From Pseudomonas sp. Irchel s3f7 (GTDB taxonomy: Bacteria > Pseudomonadota > Gammaproteobacteria > Pseudomonadales > Pseudomonadaceae): 64,000 bases of DNA. Position 1 is the stretch's first letter, and the number at the start of each line of letters is the position of its first letter. Made by a program: the position numbers and the translations under genes. Positions 8,561 to 18,132 of this stretch are shown one piece after another. The stretch is from contig NZ_FYDO01000003.1 of NCBI RefSeq assembly GCF_900187615.1, forward strand, positions 62,001 through 126,000. The letters are read 5' to 3'. The notes beneath the pieces were generated by a model. It was not told the origin of the DNA. It saw nothing but the letters and a program-made list of their open reading frames with translations, and did no database searches.

Positions 8561-9892
8561 ATGATGAATCTTCGTATTCAGCGGCCGTTCACTTCGACGC
8601 CAAGGCGCCAGGAAGGATCGGTGAGTGTATTGATGGTGATCGCGTTGGTGGTGATGGCCATGATGGCTGCGTTGGCTTTGGACGGCGGGCATATGATGCT
8701 GAACAAAACGCGTCTGCAGAATGCGGTGGACGCCGCCGCCCTGAGTGGCGCCAAAACCTTGAGCCAAGTGACGGGTGGCATCAACAGTGCCAGCTCGACG
8801 CGTACCGCCTCGCTCAATACGCTGATTCAAAATGCCAATGCCACGGGCAACAGCGAATTGGCTACGGCGGTCGCCGGCAATGCAGGCGCATTTGCGGTAG
8901 TGGAACTGGCAAGTAGCGTTTATGGCCCGTTCTCCTATCCAGGGCCGACGGATGCCAAATACGTTCGGGTGTCGGTCCCGACTTATAACCTGAACGGTTT
9001 TTTCTGGAGCGTGGCTCAGCTATTTAACACCGACAGCCTAAGGACTAAAGCGGTGGCGGCGATTGCCACTGCGGGCCCCAGTCCGACCAGTCCGTGTGAT
9101 CTCGCACCGTTGATGGTCTGTGGCGACCCGACTCAATACAACCCGAGTACAGGCATGTTCTGGGGCTTTCAATTTGGTGATTTGAAAGTATTGAAGACGG
9201 CGGCGGGCAATTCTTCGCCCATTGGTCCAGGCAATTTTCAGTTGCTCGATTTTGGCTCGGGCGGTAGCCAGGTCCGGGAGGATCTGGCTGGCGGTGGCAA
9301 GGTCTGTCGCGACGTGGGGCAAAGTGTTCAGACTTCACCCGGCAACATGGTCGGTCCTGCTTCTCAAGGTCTGAATACACGCTTCGGTATCTACAATGGC
9401 CCGGTCAGCGCTTCGGACTATCCGCCGGATCTGGTGACCACGTCCAGTAACCCCGCCATCACTGACGACGGCACAGGACCAAAGTACCAGGGGCAAGTCG
9501 TCACCTCGAACAATGGCTCTCTCTCGGCGGGCGGCAACGCGATACTGGACTACAACGACTGGCGTACGAGCGTTTCGACGTGTGTGGCAGGAGGCAGTGG
9601 TTGTGAGAGCAATGGGGTGTTCGAGCGCCGGATGCTAAAAATCGTAGTGGGCAACTGCGCCGGCAAGCAGGGCGGTTCAACCTCGATCCCCGTTCTCGGT
9701 TTTGGCTGCTATTTCGTGGTGCAGCCTATGAGTGGTGGCGGGGGGGACGCGGAGATTTTCGGTCAGTTCGTGAAGGAGTGCGAGGGCGACAACGTGGCCG
9801 GCCCTTCACCATCTACCGACTCCGGCCCGCAGATCATTCAGCTCTACAAAACCTATCTCAACGGCAGCGGCACTCCGAGCACTGACTCGTAG
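8561..9892 (+). CDS. tadG: TadG-like pilus assembly protein
   Basis: The product has about 443 residues. A single transmembrane segment (SVSVLMVIALVVMAMMAALA) near residue 22 is followed by DGGHMMLNKTRLQNAVDAAA, the signature of the TadE/TadG N-terminal family. The rest is a large Gly/Ser-rich exported domain with several cysteines. ATGs at 8561 and 8564 both follow the GAGG at 8552-8555; I give the first. The stop codon TAG is part of the AGGAGG that serves the next gene. Confidence 0.82.
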   Translation: MMNLRIQRPFTSTPRRQEGSVSVLMVIALVVMAMMAALALDGGHMMLNKTRLQNAVDAAALSGAKTLSQVTGGINSASSTRTASLNTLIQNANATGNSELATAVAGNAGAFAVVELASSVYGPFSYPGPTDAKYVRVSVPTYNLNGFFWSVAQLFNTDSLRTKAVAAIATAGPSPTSPCDLAPLMVCGDPTQYNPSTGMFWGFQFGDLKVLKTAAGNSSPIGPGNFQLLDFGSGGSQVREDLAGGGKVCRDVGQSVQTSPGNMVGPASQGLNTRFGIYNGPVSASDYPPDLVTTSSNPAITDDGTGPKYQGQVVTSNNGSLSAGGNAILDYNDWRTSVSTCVAGGSGCESNGVFERRMLKIVVGNCAGKQGGSTSIPVLGFGCYFVVQPMSGGGGDAEIFGQFVKECEGDNVAGPSPSTDSGPQIIQLYKTYLNGSGTPSTDS

Positions 9893-9900
9893 GAGGCGTC

Positions 9901-10380
9901 ATGAGACTTCACGGATGTAAAAAGCGGCAGTGCCAGCAAGGCGTGGCTATGGTCGAGTTCACCTTGGTCCTGCCAGTGTTGCTGTTTCTGTTACTTGCCT
10001 TTGGTGAGTTCGGCCGCATGCTCTATCAATACAACGTGCTACTGCAAGCCAGTCGTGATGCCGATCGTTTCGTCTCCAGCCAAGCCTGGGACTCTACGCT
10101 TGGTGCGGTTTCTATGAGCAATGCACTACAGACCCAGACGAAAAACGTTGCGGTATATGGCGTACCTGCCAACACCGGGACCGCGGTGTTGGCAGGGCTG
10201 ACAACTGACAGCGTGGTCGTCGCCGCAGTGGGTGCCGACCATGTGCGAGTCACCATCACTTATACATTCTGCCCGGTGATTGGGGGTGGCAATTGCGCCG
10301 GAGCGATTCCAGGATTTTTGGGTAGCCAGATTGCGCTGGGCTTTCCGCTGGTCGCCACTACCGTGATGAGGGCACTGTGA
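9901..10380 (+). CDS. tadE: TadE-like minor pseudopilin
   Basis: The 159-residue product has a basic leader ending CQQG, then VAMVEFTLVLPVLLFLLLAF: a prepilin-type cleavage site with Glu at mature position 5 and a hydrophobic helix. This is the TadE pseudopilin pattern, probably processed by the CpaA peptidase. A consensus AGGAGG ends five bases before the ATG. The gene overlaps the next one by a single base. Confidence 0.87.
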   Translation: MRLHGCKKRQCQQGVAMVEFTLVLPVLLFLLLAFGEFGRMLYQYNVLLQASRDADRFVSSQAWDSTLGAVSMSNALQTQTKNVAVYGVPANTGTAVLAGLTTDSVVVAAVGADHVRVTITYTFCPVIGGGNCAGAIPGFLGSQIALGFPLVATTVMRAL

Positions 10381-10874
10381 TGAACAGAAAACATATGCGA
10401 GGCGTCTATGTCGTGGAATTCGCTGTCGTTGGTCTGCTGATGTTCACACTGTTGTTCGGCGTAGTGGAAATGGGTCGTCTGTATTTCACGGTCAATGCGT
10501 TGGATGAAGCCGTACGTCGTGGCACGCGCCTGGCTGCAGTGTGCAATATCAGCGATCCGGTGGTGTTGCGGCGGGCGATTTTCAACGCGGCGGACGATGC
10601 AGGCAATAGCCAGCTGATCGGTAATCTGGCCACCAGCCATCTGACGCTAAGTTATCTGGACGCAAACGGCGCGCAGGTGGCCAACCCCGCCGACACGAGT
10701 GGGGTCAACGGATTCCGTGCTATCCGCTACGTCCGGTTGAGTCTGCAAAATTTTGTTTTCAATCTGTTTATTCCCGGGTTCGGTGTGCCCATTACGCTGC
10801 CTACATTCAGGGCAACGTTGCCACGTGAAAGCCTCGGGCGTCATTCCGATTCCGGGGAGATCACGCCATGCTGA
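10380..10874 (+). CDS. Second TadE/TadF-like minor pseudopilin
   Basis: The 164-residue product starts MNRKHMRG and continues VYVVEFAVVGLLMFTLLFGV, again a short basic leader, Gly cleavage site, Glu5 and one hydrophobic helix. It is a paralogue of the preceding TadE-like protein and probably fills the TadF role. Its ATG at 10380 uses the last base of the preceding TGA, and its own end overlaps tadZ by seven bases, which implies coupled translation along the operon. Confidence 0.85.
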   Translation: MNRKHMRGVYVVEFAVVGLLMFTLLFGVVEMGRLYFTVNALDEAVRRGTRLAAVCNISDPVVLRRAIFNAADDAGNSQLIGNLATSHLTLSYLDANGAQVANPADTSGVNGFRAIRYVRLSLQNFVFNLFIPGFGVPITLPTFRATLPRESLGRHSDSGEITPC

Positions 10875-12088
10875 ATACCAAGGAAAATCCACTCTCCACC
10901 TCCTCTGGCAAAGCCGGGCTACGGTTGCTGATCAGCAGTCGTGACGCCACGTCGTTGCGCGATCTGCAGAGCGTTTGCCAGCGCATGCCCAGCCTGGAGG
11001 TGAGCACTCGCCTGGTGAGCAATGGGCACGTCGACCCGCTCTACGGTCTTGACCGGATGCCCGATCTGTTGCTGTTGCGTGTCAGTCATCTGTGGCGCGA
11101 GGAGCTCGCGGCACTGTTGTTGCGCCCGGCCCATGAACGTCCGCCGATGTTGGTGTGCGGGCTGTTGAGCGAACAGGAGGGCATGCGTCTGGCGATGCAG
11201 GCTGGGGCCCGTGACGTGCTGCCGGAGCCTGTCGCCGAGACAGAACTGGTTGCCGCCTTGAATCGTCTGGTCACGGAGGTTCGGAACGGCACTGGGGCAG
11301 AAGGTAAATTGATCGCCGTGGTGGGCGCCAAGGGCGGCTCCGGTGGAACCTTGCTGGCCTGCAACCTGGCTCAGCAGCTCAGCATGAAGGGTGGCAGTAC
11401 CCTGTTGCTGGATATGGACCTGCAATTTGGCAGCGTGACGCATTACCTGGATGTGGCGCAAACCCACAGCCATCTGGAAGTAATGCATCAAATCGATGGT
11501 ATGGACAGCGTCGCGTTGCGGGGTTTTTGCAGCCACTTCAGTCCGACTTTGCATGTGTTGGGCGGCCGGGCCGGTGAGCTGTGCCTACCCCAGGATGCTC
11601 AACCCGAGCAGCTCGACACCCTGTTGCAGTTGGCACGCGCCAGCTATGACTGGGTGGTGATCGATCTGCCACGGCAAATCGACCACCTCACCGGTTCCGT
11701 GCTGGAGCAGGTGGATCGGGTGTACGTGGTGGTACAGCAAAGCGTCAGCCATCTGCGGGATGCCAGCTCCCTGGTGCGAATTCTTCGCGAAGACCTGGGC
11801 GTACGCGGGGATCAATTGCAGATAGTGGTCAACCGCTATGACAAGGCGGCAGCGATCAGTCTCAAAGATATCGGCGAGGCGTTGCGCTGCACGAATATTT
11901 CGAAATTACCCAACGACTTCAACCTGGTCAGCCAGAGTCAGAACACTGGCGTGCCGTTGGGGATACATGCGCCGAAAGCGGCGATCACCGTAGCGCTACG
12001 AACTGTCGCCGATGACCTGGTCGGCATCCAGATGGCTGCAAACAAAGGCTTGTTCAAACGCGCCTTCAACCGTTTTTTCGGGGGATGA
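10868..12088 (+). CDS. tadZ: TadZ/CpaE pilus localisation ATPase-like protein
   Basis: The 406-residue protein pairs an N-terminal receiver-like domain (about 15-130) with a C-terminal ParA/MinD-type fold (about 145-400). The P loop reads AKGGSGGT at 154-161: the signature lysine Lys155 is kept, but the usual GKT lysine is replaced by glycine. Such degenerate loops are common in CpaE/TadZ. The family marks the cell site where Tad pili assemble and works with the TadA ATPase. It sits between the pseudopilin genes and tadA, as in other Tad loci. Confidence 0.9.
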   Translation: MLNTKENPLSTSSGKAGLRLLISSRDATSLRDLQSVCQRMPSLEVSTRLVSNGHVDPLYGLDRMPDLLLLRVSHLWREELAALLLRPAHERPPMLVCGLLSEQEGMRLAMQAGARDVLPEPVAETELVAALNRLVTEVRNGTGAEGKLIAVVGAKGGSGGTLLACNLAQQLSMKGGSTLLLDMDLQFGSVTHYLDVAQTHSHLEVMHQIDGMDSVALRGFCSHFSPTLHVLGGRAGELCLPQDAQPEQLDTLLQLARASYDWVVIDLPRQIDHLTGSVLEQVDRVYVVVQQSVSHLRDASSLVRILREDLGVRGDQLQIVVNRYDKAAAISLKDIGEALRCTNISKLPNDFNLVSQSQNTGVPLGIHAPKAAITVALRTVADDLVGIQMAANKGLFKRAFNRFFGG

Positions 12089-12091
12089 CCC

Positions 12092-13534
12092 ATGATCAGC
12101 GACTTTCGTAACCGCTTGCGCAAACCGTCCGCTAAATCCGCCTCTTCGTCGTCTGGACAGCCGGGTGACGACCTGCCGGACCCGGTCGACGAAACAATGG
12201 CATGGGAGCGTTCAACGCCGGACATTCTTTACGAAACCAGAAGCCAGGTCACCCCGGTGGAGGCCGAGTGGCGAGAAAAGATCTACCAGCAATTGCTCAA
12301 AGTCATGGACCTGTCCTTGCTGGACTCCCTTGAACAAGCGGAGGCCGCGCGGCAGATTCGCGATATTTGCCAGCGCCTGCTCGATGAGCATTCGGCACCG
12401 GTGAGTACTGCCAGTCGCCAGTTGATCATCAAGCAGATCACCGACGAGGTGCTCGGTCTGGGGCCTCTGGAGCCGCTATTGGCTGATCACAGTGTGTCCG
12501 ATATTTTGGTCAACCGGCATGACTCCGTGTATGTCGAGCGTTTCGGCAAACTGCAACGGACCGATGTGCGTTTTCGTGATGATCAGCACTTGCTGAACAT
12601 CATCGACCGCATTGTCTCCAGCCTCGGGCGGCGTATTGACGAGTCCTCGCCGTTGGTGGATGCGCGACTCAAGGACGGTTCGCGGGTCAACGCGATCATC
12701 CCGCCGCTGGCCATCGACGGCCCGAGCATGTCGATCCGGCGCTTTGCTGTGGACCTGCTCAATACCGACAGCCTGATCCAGGTGGGGGCGTTGACCCCGG
12801 CCATTGCCCTGCTGCTCAAGGCGATTGTCCGTGGGCGCTTGAACGTGCTGATTTCCGGCGGTACCGGCAGCGGCAAGACCACCATGCTCAATGTGCTGTC
12901 CAGTTTCATCCCGCACAACGAACGGATCGTCACCATCGAAGACTCCGCCGAACTGCAGTTGCAGCAACCCCACGTAGTGCGCTTGGAAACCCGACCTTCG
13001 AATATCGAGGGGCGTGGCGAGGTGGGCCAGCGGGAGTTGGTGCGCAACAGCTTGCGGATGCGTCCGGACCGCATCGTGATTGGTGAAGTGCGCGGCGCCG
13101 AAGCGCTGGACATGTTGACTGCGATGAACACCGGCCACGACGGCTCGTTGACCACGATCCACGCCAACACCGCGCGCGATGCGTTGGGGCGGGTTGAGAA
13201 CATGGTGTCGATGACCGGGGCGACCTTTCCGATCAAGGCCTTGCGCCAACAGATCGCTTCGGCCATCGGCGTGGTCATCCAGCTGGAGCGCCAGGAGGAC
13301 GGCAAGCGCCGTCTGGTCAGCGTGCAGGAGATCAACGGCATGGAGGGCGAGATCATTACCATGACCGAAATCTTCTCCTTCGAGCGCCATGGTGTGGGCG
13401 AAAACGGCGAAGTACTCGGTGATTTCCGGCCCAGCGGCATGATCCCCGCTTTCCGCGATGTGCTGGCCAAGCGCGGTATCGAGTTGCCGCTTGCGATGTT
13501 CAGGCCTGAGTGGATGGAGGCTCGGCAATCATGA
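12092..13534 (+). CDS. tadA: TadA/CpaF secretion ATPase
   Basis: This 480-residue hexameric ATPase of the type II/IV secretion superfamily powers Tad pilus assembly and, by precedent, retraction. Walker A is GGTGSGKT at 256-263, followed by the Asp box ([11 protein letters not shown]), Walker B region ([15 protein letters not shown]) and His box ([18 protein letters not shown]). The first 90 residues are variable and charged. It starts three bases after tadZ and overlaps tadB by four bases. Confidence 0.96.
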   Translation: MISDFRNRLRKPSAKSASSSSGQPGDDLPDPVDETMAWERSTPDILYETRSQVTPVEAEWREKIYQQLLKVMDLSLLDSLEQAEAARQIRDICQRLLDEHSAPVSTASRQLIIKQITDEVLGLGPLEPLLADHSVSDILVNRHDSVYVERFGKLQRTDVRFRDDQHLLNIIDRIVSSLGRRIDESSPLVDARLKDGSRVNAIIPPLAIDGPSMSIRRFAVDLLNTDSLIQVGALTPAIALLLKAIVRGRLNVLISGGTGSGKTTMLNVLSSFIPHNERIVTIEDSAELQLQQPHVVRLETRPSNIEGRGEVGQRELVRNSLRMRPDRIVIGEVRGAEALDMLTAMNTGHDGSLTTIHANTARDALGRVENMVSMTGATFPIKALRQQIASAIGVVIQLERQEDGKRRLVSVQEINGMEGEIITMTEIFSFERHGVGENGEVLGDFRPSGMIPAFRDVLAKRGIELPLAMFRPEWMEARQS

Positions 13535-14517
13535 ACCAGGTCCCAGGTGAATTCATTCTGATGTTCCTCGGCATGGTGTTTATTGCCGTCTTCCTTTTGT
13601 CCCAGGGCGTGGCAGTGCCGGTGTTTGGTGAGGCCGGCAAGATGCGCAAGCGCATTCGCGGCCGTTTGCATGTACTGGAGAAAGCCAACAATCAGTCCAG
13701 CATGCAGAGCGTGTTGCGACAGAAGTACCTGACGCGTTTGTCGCCATGGGAGGCCAGGCTTGAGCAGCTGCCCTTTATGGAATCATTGACGCAAATGATT
13801 GAACAGTCCGGGCACGAATACCGAGCCTACCGGGTATTGCTGCTCGGGCTGGTGCTGGGGGGGGTGGTGGGCATCTTGATCTGGACTGTTTCATCCGTCT
13901 GGTGGATGGCGCTGCTGGCGGGTTTCGCGGTCCTCTGGTTACCCCTACTGAAAATCTCTCGCGACCGTGCCAAGCGTTTTGCCGCGTTCGAGGAAGGCCT
14001 GCCGGATGCGCTGGATTCCATGTGCCGCGCTTTGCGCGCCGGGCACCCCTTCAATGAAACCCTGCGCCTGGTGGCCGAGGAGCACAGGGGGCCGGTTGCG
14101 CATGAGTTCGGCCTGACCTTCGCCGATATCAACTATGGCAACGATGTGCGCCGGGCCATGCTTGGCCTGTTGGAGCGCATGCCGAGCATGACGGTGATGA
14201 TGCTGGTGACCTCGATCCTCATCCATCGCGAGACAGGCGGTAATTTGACGGAGGTGCTGGAGCGCCTAAGTCGGCTGATTCGCGGGCGCTTCCGTTTTCA
14301 GCGCAAAGTCAAAACCCTGTCGGCGGAGGGACGCATGTCGGCCTGGGTGCTGGTGGCGGTTCCCTTTGTGCTGGCGATCGTAATCTTGATCACCACGCCG
14401 AACTACATGCCTATGCTGATCAATGATCCTAACGGCCGCAAGATGATCATCGGTGCGTTCAGCGCCATGTTGATCGGGATTTTCTGGATTCGCAAAATCA
14501 TCAGGATTCAGGTTTAA
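13531..14517 (+). CDS. tadB: TadB inner-membrane platform protein
   Basis: The 328-residue protein has an N-terminal helix, a central pair of transmembrane helices around residues 105-140, the GspF/TadB cytoplasmic domain ([20 protein letters not shown]) and two C-terminal transmembrane helices. It forms, with TadC, the platform on which TadA acts. The start ATG at 13531 overlaps the tadA stop as ATGA, so I prefer it to the in-frame GTG 21 bases upstream. Confidence 0.93.
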   Translation: MNQVPGEFILMFLGMVFIAVFLLSQGVAVPVFGEAGKMRKRIRGRLHVLEKANNQSSMQSVLRQKYLTRLSPWEARLEQLPFMESLTQMIEQSGHEYRAYRVLLLGLVLGGVVGILIWTVSSVWWMALLAGFAVLWLPLLKISRDRAKRFAAFEEGLPDALDSMCRALRAGHPFNETLRLVAEEHRGPVAHEFGLTFADINYGNDVRRAMLGLLERMPSMTVMMLVTSILIHRETGGNLTEVLERLSRLIRGRFRFQRKVKTLSAEGRMSAWVLVAVPFVLAIVILITTPNYMPMLINDPNGRKMIIGAFSAMLIGIFWIRKIIRIQV

Positions 14518-14546
14518 GCGTTCTTCGCTACCGAGAGGTACAGATC

Positions 14547-15509
14547 ATGGATTTTTTACTTGGATTGTTCAGTCGGGTCACGGGGAACGAGGAGATGGCG
14601 CGCTTGTTGTTCCTGGGCGTGATCGGATTGAGTACGGTGCTCGCGGCGGGTGCCGTGATCTTGCTGATGCAGGGTCTTCAGGACCCCGTACAGCGTCGCC
14701 TCGCACTGATCAAACGTGGTCATTTAGGCAATACCGCAGGGCAAGAGGCCCCCAGTAACCTGCAATTGTTGCTGGAGCGGGTCGGCCAGCGCTTTGGCTC
14801 GGCCGAATCGGCTCAGACGTCCGCCACCCAGACCCTGTTGATGCATGCAGGATACCGCTCCTCGTCGGCGGTGCAGATCTACTGGGCGATACGCTTGATG
14901 TTGCCGCTGTTATTGATCGGCATTGCGCTGTTGCTGTTGCCGATGATTCCCAAAATTTCCCTGAACATGGGGTTGCTATTGGTATTCATGGTGACCGCTA
15001 TCGGATGGTTGGTGCCGGCGCTGTATGTCGCCAAGCGCAAGCAGGTTCGACAAGCTCGGTTGCGTGCTGCGTTTCCGGATGCGCTGGATCTGATGGTGGT
15101 ATGCGTGGAGTCGGGTCTGGCCCTACCCACGACCATTGAGCGAGTGGCTGAGGAGATGTCGGTCAGTCAGGTCGAACTGGCCGAAGAACTGGCCCTGGTT
15201 AATGCGCAAATCCGCGCAGGCATTTCCAGTACCGAGGCACTGAAGCAACTGGCCGTACGCACGGGTCTGGAAGACGTACAAGGGCTGGTCAGTCTGTTGG
15301 CGCAGAGCATCCGCTTTGGTACCAGCGTGGCCGATACCTTGCGTATCTACGCTGATGAATTCCGTGACCGACGTACCCAGGCCGCCGAAGAGATGGGGGC
15401 GAAAATCGGTACCAAACTGATATTTCCATTGATTTTCTGTCTATGGCCGAGCTTCTTTCTGGTCGCTATCGGCCCCGCCATGATCGGGATAATCAAAGCC
15501 TTCAGCTAA
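14547..15509 (+). CDS. tadC: TadC inner-membrane platform protein
   Basis: The 320-residue protein has an N-terminal transmembrane helix, a central hydrophobic pair (about 110-160), a GspF-type domain (FPDALDLMVVCVESGLALPT) and a C-terminal helix (FPLIFCLWPSFFLVAIGPA). It is the paralogous partner of TadB. It is the last gene of the plus-strand Tad operon and is followed by a large stem-loop before the convergent genes. Confidence 0.93.
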   Translation: MDFLLGLFSRVTGNEEMARLLFLGVIGLSTVLAAGAVILLMQGLQDPVQRRLALIKRGHLGNTAGQEAPSNLQLLLERVGQRFGSAESAQTSATQTLLMHAGYRSSSAVQIYWAIRLMLPLLLIGIALLLLPMIPKISLNMGLLLVFMVTAIGWLVPALYVAKRKQVRQARLRAAFPDALDLMVVCVESGLALPTTIERVAEEMSVSQVELAEELALVNAQIRAGISSTEALKQLAVRTGLEDVQGLVSLLAQSIRFGTSVADTLRIYADEFRDRRTQAAEEMGAKIGTKLIFPLIFCLWPSFFLVAIGPAMIGIIKAFS

Positions 15510-15561
15510 ACAAGCAGAGTGGTTTGCTTCCGCACAGGTGGTTGTACTGCATTAAAACGGG

Positions 15562-15610
15562 GTGGAGCAGGGGGGCGGAGTGTATTCACTCCAATCGCCT
15601 GCTCCACTTT
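15562..15610 (+). terminator. Large stem-loop after tadC
   Basis: GTGGAGCAGG at 15562-15571 pairs with CCTGCTCCAC at 15598-15607, and an inner GGAGTG/CACTCC extends the structure; a short T run follows. A second hairpin, GCCTGGC/GCCAGGC at 15649-15668, lies further on. Together they probably separate the convergent Tad transcripts. The T run is short, so factor-dependent termination is possible. Confidence 0.55.
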
Positions 15611-15708
15611 GTAGTTACTGGACTGTATTTTCCTGCATTCATGATTAAGCCTGGCTTTTTAGCCAGGCCATTCTGGATCACCAGAGACTGATCAACTATC
15701 GATAGGCG

Positions 15709-15978
15709 TCAGTCGCTGCTAGTGATCTGCCCCCCAGTATCCTGGTCATAAAACTCCGGAATCGGGTAGTTGAAACTGTTCAGCCAGCGCTGCATGGCCA
15801 GATCACGTTCGGTGGCCGAAGCGGTTTGCAGTTTAGGGGAGGCAACCACACCGCGAATCTGCAGCTGCAACCACTGTTCGGTGCCTTGTTGATAGGGCGA
15901 AGAGGGACCCGGTTCGATAGCCCAGGCACTGGTGGACAGACAAGCCGTGCAGACGATCAACAGACTTTTGGTATTCAT
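15709..15978 (-). CDS. DUF3613-type small exported protein of the Tad locus
   Basis: The 89-residue product has a signal peptide ending ASAWA at about residue 20 (cleavage before IEPG), then a short helical domain containing LQLQIRGVVASP and ERDLAMQRWLNSF. This matches the DUF3613 proteins that I recall from Tad/Flp loci; their role is unknown. It is the last gene of the minus-strand unit, 18 bases after tadD, and probably acts in the periplasm with the secretin complex. Confidence 0.75.
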   Translation of the reverse strand: MNTKSLLIVCTACLSTSAWAIEPGPSSPYQQGTEQWLQLQIRGVVASPKLQTASATERDLAMQRWLNSFNYPIPEFYDQDTGGQITSSD

Positions 15979-15996
15979 CTCGACTCCTCGTACGTT

Positions 15997-16710
15997 TTAC
16001 TTGTTTGCACTGGCAGAGGCATCAGCTACCTCAGCCCCATGATTGCCCTCGGAGGCCACCACTTTTGGGGCGGAGGTCTTGAGTCTTTCCGCGCGGGTTT
16101 GAGCCTCTGTGACTTGCTTGGGGCTCAAGTCGGCGCGGGTCACCAGTTCGGCCGCCGCCTTCCAGTTATTCTGGTAGATCAGCAGTGTCACCATATTGAG
16201 TGCCGCCAGGGTGTTTGCCTGCTTGAGCTCCATGGCGGTCATGAACTCAAAGCGTGCTTCAGGGATCCGGCGCTGATTGAGGTAAACGACGCCCAGGTCA
16301 TTTCGCATCCGGTCGTCGGTGGGGGCCATCTTCACCGCGCGCTCAAGGTGAGCGGTAGCGGTGGCGTTGTCATTTCTGGCGGAGGCCAACTGGCCCAGTC
16401 CATGTTCCCCTTCGGCAGCGAGACAGGTGCCGAGCAGGCTTTGATACAACGGCGCCGCCTCGGTGTTACGTCCCATCAAGCGCAGCACCCGAGCCTTGCG
16501 CAGGCGAACCTGGACCAGGTCATCGGGCAAGCCTTCCAGATTCGCCAGGCTGGCATACAAACGGCCTTCGTTGGTCATGTTGTCGGCCAGGCTCAGGGCC
16601 AGTTCCTGATCAGAGCTGGGCTTGGCACAGGCAGCCGGTCGCGAAGACAGGCCATTGCTGGCACACCCGGCGAGCATCAAGGTCGCCGCTATTGCTATGA
16701 CTGCTTTCAT
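15997..16710 (-). CDS. tadD: TadD-like TPR lipoprotein
   Basis: I chose the ATG at 16710 because it gives a clean lipoprotein signal, MKAVIAIAATLMLAGC, with Cys16 in the lipobox; the longer in-frame opening lacks a signal. The 237-residue product carries tetratricopeptide repeats from about 60 to 190 (for example TAHLERAVKMAPTDDRMRND). TadD lipoproteins are pilotin-like partners of the RcpA secretin. The last 35 residues are Ala/Ser-rich. It lies 119 bases downstream of rcpA on the same strand. Confidence 0.87.
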   Translation of the reverse strand: MKAVIAIAATLMLAGCASNGLSSRPAACAKPSSDQELALSLADNMTNEGRLYASLANLEGLPDDLVQVRLRKARVLRLMGRNTEAAPLYQSLLGTCLAAEGEHGLGQLASARNDNATATAHLERAVKMAPTDDRMRNDLGVVYLNQRRIPEARFEFMTAMELKQANTLAALNMVTLLIYQNNWKAAAELVTRADLSPKQVTEAQTRAERLKTSAPKVVASEGNHGAEVADASASANK

Positions 16711-16829
16711 CGAAGGTCCAGTGGTGACAACACGTTGAACGCAGGGCCAATGGAAATAGCGTTGGCCCGGAAAACGTTCAACGTCACCGTTGGGAGTGTG
16801 TGTGAGGCACGTCTGGTTCAGGTATCGGT

Positions 16830-18053
16830 TCATTGCGAGAGCCCGCTGAGGCTGTCGAAGTCGCCGTTCTCCAGGAAGAACATGCGATAGAAGTTCGGAT
16901 CGTAATTACGCAGCTGCTCGCCAGGCAATGACGGCAGTTGTGCATTGGCAGCCAGTGGCTGGACCAGATGCGGAGTGACGATCATCAACAGTTCGCGCTC
17001 TTCACGGTTGATGACGCTGTCGCGGAAAAACGCGCCCAGAATCGGGATATCGCCCAGCCCCGGAAACTTGTTCACCTGAGAGTCGTTGTGGCTGCTGATC
17101 AGGCCGCTGATGACGAAGCTTTCGCCGTCGGCAAGCGAGATGCTGGTATCGGTACGGCGCACGGTCAGGGCCGGGACAATCGTGCCGGCGATGCTCACTG
17201 CGTTGGTGAAGTCCAGCTCACTGACTTCCGGCGCGACTTTCAGCGCGATACGGTTTTTGCCGACGATGGTCGGGGTCAGGGTCAGGCGGATACCGAACTC
17301 CTTGTACTCGATGGACACGTTATCGCTGCCTGAACTGGGCACCGGAATCGGTACTTCACCGCCGGCCAGGAAGCTCGCACTCTGCCCGCTGAGCGCCACC
17401 AGGCTCGGTCGCGCCAGGGTGTAGGCGAAACCGCTGCCTTCCAGCGCGTTGATCGCCACCAGGGTGCTGCCGGTTGCAAACGTGAGGTTGAACATGTCGT
17501 TGCTCACCGGCAGCGACGGCGTGACGATGCCGCCAATGCTGGGCAAGGTTCTCGGCGAGCCGAACAGCCAGTTGCCCCGGACACCGAAAATCGAAGCGGA
17601 AGCTTCCTTGAGTTTGGTCCGGCTGACTTCAACGAAGCGGACATCGGTCTGCACCTGGCTCGGCAGCAGCGGGTCGTCGGAAGGCACCGATGGCACGCTG
17701 GTCAGCGCCGAGGTGGCCTTGCCCTTGACGAACACCATGCTTTGGCGCGGCGTTTTCGAGCAGGCGGTCCAGACCATCAGGCTGGTGGTCCCCGGCGCAA
17801 TGCCCGTGAGGATGAAAGCGTTGCTGCCGCTGGGTTGCACGTCGGCAACTTTCGGGTCGCCCACCGCGAGTTGCGTGACGGCAACGGGGCTGCGCAGTTC
17901 ATTTTGCAGTCCCTGACCGACCTCGTACGTCGTCGGCCAATTGTCCAGTTGCGAACAATTGGCCGGAGCGGCCTGAGCCGCATCCACGCTGAGGCCCATC
18001 CAGAACAGGCCATGGAAAATTCGCTTGAAAGCGGGCACGGTACGAAAGCTCAT
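16830..18053 (-). CDS. rcpA: RcpA/CpaC outer-membrane secretin
   Basis: The 407-residue protein has a signal peptide ending DAAQA, an N-terminal CpaC/RcpA domain (about 40-120, with VAVTQLAVGDPKVADVQP) and a secretin domain from about 215 to 385, including VPVPSSG-type and ESFVISGLISS segments and the lip-like FPGLGDIPILGAFFRD. It forms the outer-membrane channel for the Flp pilus. The ATG at 18053 sits nine bases after GAGG; an upstream in-frame ATG and GTG would overlap that ribosome-binding site. It heads a minus-strand unit with tadD and the DUF3613 gene, convergent to the main Tad operon. Confidence 0.93.
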   Translation of the reverse strand: MSFRTVPAFKRIFHGLFWMGLSVDAAQAAPANCSQLDNWPTTYEVGQGLQNELRSPVAVTQLAVGDPKVADVQPSGSNAFILTGIAPGTTSLMVWTACSKTPRQSMVFVKGKATSALTSVPSVPSDDPLLPSQVQTDVRFVEVSRTKLKEASASIFGVRGNWLFGSPRTLPSIGGIVTPSLPVSNDMFNLTFATGSTLVAINALEGSGFAYTLARPSLVALSGQSASFLAGGEVPIPVPSSGSDNVSIEYKEFGIRLTLTPTIVGKNRIALKVAPEVSELDFTNAVSIAGTIVPALTVRRTDTSISLADGESFVISGLISSHNDSQVNKFPGLGDIPILGAFFRDSVINREERELLMIVTPHLVQPLAANAQLPSLPGEQLRNYDPNFYRMFFLENGDFDSLSGLSQ

Positions 18054-18114
18054 CAGGTACATCCTCACAGGATAGGCCGTCTTTAGGCAGACTTTTGTTC
18101 TCTGATCACTTCAC

Positions 18115-18132
18115 GGGGATCGGACTATCCCC
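18115..18132. promoter_or_regulatory. Palindrome GGGGAT-N6-ATCCCC upstream of rcpA
   Basis: This perfect 6-6 inverted repeat with a six-base spacer is centred about 70 bases upstream of the rcpA start, a usual distance for an operator. No regulator is identified. I did not find the same motif ahead of flp. Confidence 0.35.

Noticed and set aside
10868..12088. Chromosome-partition ParA
   Set aside because: The MinD/ParA fold is present but the P loop lacks the GKT lysine and the gene lies in a Tad operon; TadZ/CpaE explains it.
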